Assembly: GCA_043101635.1 (NCBI GenBank)
Contig: JBICIE010000121.1
Coordinates: forward strand, 1 to 18,120
Direction: 5' to 3'
DNA: 18,120 nt
From: CAYMJK01 sp043101635
GTDB taxonomy: Bacteria > Planctomycetota > Phycisphaerae > Phycisphaerales > UBA1924
Numbering within the stretch: the stretch's first letter is position 1; each line of letters starts with the position of its first letter. The notes beneath the pieces were generated by a model. That model made no database searches. It was given only the letters and a program-made list of their open reading frames with translations, and had not been told where the DNA came from. Positions 15,198 through 18,120 of this stretch are shown here, one piece after another. The position numbers were made by a program, and so were the translations under genes.

Positions 15198-17672
15198 TTA
15201 CCGCCTCCCGGGGCCGCCGGCGCCCCCGAGATCGCGATCGCCGGCCGGGACAGGGCTGAACGCCGGCTGGGGACGCCAGGCGGGCGGCGCCGCCGGCGCG
15301 GGATAGACCCAGCGCACCATGGTGCGCCCCTTCGGCTCGATCCGCCTTCCATCGACCTCGATGGGCGTGGGGCTGGGCGCTGTGGGGCTCGAAGCGCCGA
15401 GGTGGCCGATGACGATCACGCACGGGCGCGTGAACCAGCGCCCCAGGTCGAAGCCGTGCAGGCTCTCGCGCAGCAGCGCTGTCGAGGGCTGCTGCGTCGG
15501 CGAGGCCGGATCGATGAGCTGGCTGAGGATGCTGGCGTAGGTGAGCTGATCGCTGAAGCTCGGCCCCGCAGCGCCGATGCGCGTCAGGTCGCCCTCGCCG
15601 CGGATCCTCGTCACGCGCTCGTCGGCCCAGTTCTCGAGGCTGGGCAGGTCGTCGGCGGCGAGGCTGCGCCGGCGCGTCAGTTCCACCAGATCGAGCGGTT
15701 CACCGGGCGCCCAGGGACCCGCCTTGGCAAACGCCGAGACATCGGAGATCAGGCGCGTCGGCGTGCCCAGGCCGCCGAGGTCGCGCTGCTGATGCACCAC
15801 GATCACCAGCACATCTTCCAGCGGCCCCGGCAGGTTGTGGCGCAGCGCCCCGTAGACCGCCGACTCGTCCACCGAGGGCATGCCACCGGGATTCAGCGCC
15901 AGCGCCGCATCGCCTTCCTCAGGCCCGGCCGCTACCGGGCGCGGCATGGTCCACACCGGATCGCCCAGCCAGTCGGCGACCAATTCCTTGATGGTGGAGC
16001 GGGCCGGGTAGGTGAGCGCGGCGGGCACATCGCCGGCGATCGTGTAGCCGCGGGCATCCGGGAAGCCGCCGGTGAGCGTGACCTGCGGGCCGGACCACGG
16101 CGCAATCGCCGCCAGCGTGCGCTGGCGCCCGGTTTCGTCGCCGCCCAGGCGCACCGTGGCCTCGCCATACCACGGCGTCAGCACGCTGACCCAGGTGCGG
16201 GTGCGCTGGAACGGCTCGCCATAGACATGGTCGATCACGCTCACGTGCGAGGCCCGCACGCTGCGCGTCTTGATGAGCGCAGCGCCCCCCCACGCGATGA
16301 TGGTGAACGCCAGCGCCGCTGCGACGAAGCCCAGCCAGGCGTGGCTCGTCCGCTTCGTCCTCCGCAGCACCGCGTACAGCCCCGGGCCGGCCACGATCCA
16401 GTAGGCGATGAAGACCACGAACCCGAGCAGCACGCCCGCCGCGGCCTGGCCCTCCTCGCTGATCTCGTCGGCGATGTCGCTGTCGAGAATGCGCGTCGGC
16501 CTCGACCCCGGCAGCATCCGTCCGCCCGGAATGGACCGCTCCTCGCGCGTGATCAGTTCCCCGCGCCGGCCGAGGATCCGGTTCCAGAAGATGTCAGCGT
16601 CCGGCAGGGCATAACGCCGCATCTGCCCGCCGGTGATGTCTACGCCGATGAGCGCGACCTCCCCCAGCCCCACCCGCCGCGAGACCACGATGCAGGCGCC
16701 CTCGCGATCGGCGATGATGCAACGAGCTTCGTGCGCTGCAGCGCCCTCCAGCGGCGCGAAGGTGTGCACCACCGCCGACGAGGGCAGCGGCGCCTCCGAC
16801 GCCTCGCGCGCAGTCAGCAGGGCCCGCAGCGGCTCCAGATCGACCGACTCCCGCCGCTGGAACCGCACCCGCGGCACGATGTCGGCCAGCGGGTTGTTCA
16901 GCGGCCCGGCCGACCAGGTCTCCCCAACCGGCGGCACGACCACGATCAGACGCCCGCCCCACTGAATCCACGTGCGCAGGGCGTCGGCCTGATCGGCCGT
17001 CAGCCGCTGCGGCGGCTCGTTGGTCCACAACAGGGCCTGGAACTGCATCAGCCCGACCGCGCGATCCGGCAGATCCAGCGGCGTCAGGCGCTGGGTCAGG
17101 CGCAGCGGCTCGTGACCCGCATCCTGGAACTGCGACGAGATCGCCTCTTCGAACCGCAGCAGCCCCAGCGGCTCGGTCCCGACCAGGCCCACCAGCCCCT
17201 CGGTGCGCGCCAGCAGGCGACCGCGACGCGCCTGCAGCGAGCCCAGCCGCCGCCCCGCCCGGAACTCCCGCTCCCCGGCGCCCTCGACCGCCGCATGCGC
17301 GGTGACCAGCAGTTCGCCCCCCAGGGCGCCATCCACCTGGAACGGCAGGCGGCAGTACACCCACGTCTCCTGCCGCTGACCCGGATTGGTCGCCACCGTG
17401 CGCTCATACTGGGCCCGGTCGCCATCCGCGTCCGGCACGGTGACCCGCAGCGTCACCTCCCGCTGGCGGTCGCCCCGGTCCAGCAGCTCGATGCGCAGGC
17501 CCGCCCACTCGCCCGGACGGGCCGTGTTCCCGACGCCGAAATCCACCAGCCGCAGGACGATCTCATCCTCGCCGGACAGTGGATCCACCTGCCCGCCGGC
17601 CGGCCCCGGCGCCACCATCGCCAGCAGCAGGGCGAGGAGCAGGGCCGCAGATGGGCTTGTGGGGAGGCGCAC
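15198..17672 (-). CDS. Large signal-peptide membrane protein with GATase1/DUF4350-like region
   Basis: 824 residues, no exact family recognised. Residues 1-28 are a signal peptide. A beta-rich domain (30-140) resembles an immunoglobulin-like fold. Residues about 150-350 look like a class I glutamine amidotransferase-like fold without its cysteine: FQALLWTNEP, ADQADALRTWIQWGGRLIVV and GEVALIGVDITGG. Two membrane helices follow at about 410-436 and 446-467, then a large C-terminal region of about 350 residues ending in a Pro-rich tail. Such proteins occur in planctomycetes beside ABC-2 ATPases and MoxR/DUF58 genes, somewhat like GldG (from memory). Partnership with the ATPase 28 nt downstream is likely. 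The GTG at 17672 lacks a ribosome site, but TAGAAT lies 9 nt upstream, so a leaderless start is likely. Confidence 0.75.
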   Translation of the reverse strand: MRLPTSPSAALLLALLLAMVAPGPAGGQVDPLSGEDEIVLRLVDFGVGNTARPGEWAGLRIELLDRGDRQREVTLRVTVPDADGDRAQYERTVATNPGQRQETWVYCRLPFQVDGALGGELLVTAHAAVEGAGEREFRAGRRLGSLQARRGRLLARTEGLVGLVGTEPLGLLRFEEAISSQFQDAGHEPLRLTQRLTPLDLPDRAVGLMQFQALLWTNEPPQRLTADQADALRTWIQWGGRLIVVVPPVGETWSAGPLNNPLADIVPRVRFQRRESVDLEPLRALLTAREASEAPLPSSAVVHTFAPLEGAAAHEARCIIADREGACIVVSRRVGLGEVALIGVDITGGQMRRYALPDADIFWNRILGRRGELITREERSIPGGRMLPGSRPTRILDSDIADEISEEGQAAAGVLLGFVVFIAYWIVAGPGLYAVLRRTKRTSHAWLGFVAAALAFTIIAWGGAALIKTRSVRASHVSVIDHVYGEPFQRTRTWVSVLTPWYGEATVRLGGDETGRQRTLAAIAPWSGPQVTLTGGFPDARGYTIAGDVPAALTYPARSTIKELVADWLGDPVWTMPRPVAAGPEEGDAALALNPGGMPSVDESAVYGALRHNLPGPLEDVLVIVVHQQRDLGGLGTPTRLISDVSAFAKAGPWAPGEPLDLVELTRRRSLAADDLPSLENWADERVTRIRGEGDLTRIGAAGPSFSDQLTYASILSQLIDPASPTQQPSTALLRESLHGFDLGRWFTRPCVIVIGHLGASSPTAPSPTPIEVDGRRIEPKGRTMVRWVYPAPAAPPAWRPQPAFSPVPAGDRDLGGAGGPGRR

Positions 17673-17681
17673 GGTCGGCCG

Positions 17682-17687
17682 ATTCTA
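17682..17687 (-). promoter_or_regulatory. -10-like TAGAAT, near-leaderless promoter
   Basis: On the minus strand TAGAAT ends 9 nt before the GTG at 17672, so transcription would begin within a few nucleotides of the start codon. No Shine-Dalgarno or -35 element is seen. Confidence 0.4.
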
Positions 17688-17750
17688 CCGAATCCGGCTC
17701 GATGAGGGTTCACCGGCTGCTCGACGGTCAAGGGCGCCGGCCCACCGCCC

Positions 17751-17756
17751 GATCAT
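17751..17756 (+). promoter_or_regulatory. -10-like GATCAT before the small one-TM protein
   Basis: GATCAT matches TATAAT at four positions and ends 7 nt before the ATG at 17764, with no Shine-Dalgarno site. It is a weak candidate, notable mainly because it repeats the spacing seen at other starts in this window. Confidence 0.2.
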
Positions 17757-17763
17757 CCTGACC

Positions 17764-18021
17764 ATGGCGACCTTCTCCATCGAGATCTGGCTGGCCCTGG
17801 GCGCCGGCGCCGCGATCGCCGTGCTGGCGACGCTCCACGCCCTCGCCAGCGCCGCCCGCAACGAGATCCACATGCACGACCTGCAGAACCGCGTCGCCCA
17901 CCTGCGGATCGACTACTACCGCCGGATGCGGGCCACCGGCGCCGACCGCCTGGGCCCCGGCGTCATCGAGGCCGCCCCGATCGAGGAAGTCGAGCCCGAG
18001 CCCGCCCGCCAGGCGGCGTGA
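17764..18021 (+). CDS. Small one-TM hypothetical protein
   Basis: 85 residues. The N-terminus is a membrane helix (about 4-27, FSIEIWLALGAGAAIAVLAT), followed by a polar helix-rich tail with NEIHMHDLQNRVAHLRIDYYRRM and an acidic C-terminus (EEVEPEPARQ). The tail looks like a short coiled coil. No family is recognised. The ATG at 17764 has no ribosome site. It is divergent from the 824-residue membrane protein (91 nt apart) and convergent with the peptidase fragment. A small membrane scaffold is the most that can be said. Confidence 0.6.
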   Translation: MATFSIEIWLALGAGAAIAVLATLHALASAARNEIHMHDLQNRVAHLRIDYYRRMRATGADRLGPGVIEAAPIEEVEPEPARQAA

Positions 18022-18029
18022 TCTCGGCG

Positions 18030-18120
18030 TCAGCCGCCGCGGCGCAGCTCCTCGATCAGGATCGCGTGGCTGCGGGCCCCCGCCCGGAAGCAGTCCAGCT
18101 CGAACTTCTCGTTGGGCGAG
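18030..18120 (-). CDS. C-terminal fragment of a probable M20-family peptidase
   Basis: Only the last 29 residues lie in the window; the gene continues past the right edge. They read SPNEKFELDCFRAGARSHAI and end EELRRGG. M20/M25/M40 metallopeptidases (dipeptidase or acetylornithine deacetylase-like) end with HSPNEKF, followed by a similar helix, where the His is a zinc ligand; that His would lie just outside the window. Short fragment, so family-level only. Confidence 0.65.
   Translation of the reverse strand, partial: SPNEKFELDCFRAGARSHAILIEELRRGG

Noticed and set aside
15170..15352. N-terminal extension of the ABC ATPase by 61 codons
   Set aside because: Overlaps the upstream gene and has no family similarity; MPIIETVNLTKRYG is the normal start.

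Overview
The window is about 18 kb of very GC-rich bacterial chromosome, densely coding, with no mobile element, RNA gene or CRISPR array that I can see. The best guess for the host is a planctomycete of the Phycisphaerae type. The reasons are the small membrane protein with a double CxxCG zinc ribbon (CPDCGYPL / CPECGEPW), the large signal-peptide membrane protein next to an ABC-2 ATPase, starts without Shine-Dalgarno sites, and two intergenic repeat families. The lineage is inference, not proof.

Left block, minus strand (7725 down to 171): six genes in a row. They are guaA (GMP synthase), a short alpha-glucan phosphorylase, a secreted coiled-coil protein with an internal duplication, a RimB-like retropepsin-fold protease, a RimK-type glutamate ligase fused to a C-terminal RCK_C/TrkA-C-like domain, and an aspartoacylase/succinylglutamate desuccinylase-like M14 zinc enzyme. 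The last three overlap or nearly overlap and form a clear module for adding and removing amino acids on proteins. The RCK_C fusion is the most unusual architecture in the window.

Middle block, plus strand (7812 to 9838): four overlapping genes. They are a HEAT-repeat lipoprotein, an RsbW/SpoIIAB-like ATPase, a STAS-domain protein and an MlaE-type permease. The usual ATPase and MCE partners of the permease are absent, so the STAS protein may connect a partner-switching kinase with a lipid transporter. A UUCG hairpin separates this run from the convergent prolyl oligopeptidase lipoprotein (12196 to 9932).

Right block: a zinc-ribbon membrane protein whose reading frame suggests an ATC start, an SRPBCC-fold protein, a two-TM hypothetical protein enclosed by 42-bp inverted repeats built of 10-11 nt units, an ABC-2 type ATPase preceded by an 824-residue signal-peptide membrane protein, a small one-TM protein, and the C-terminal end of a probable M20 peptidase running off the right edge.

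No stretch without a gene exceeds about 300 bases. The longest gaps (1-170, 13285-13506, 14077-14203) hold repeats and hairpins.
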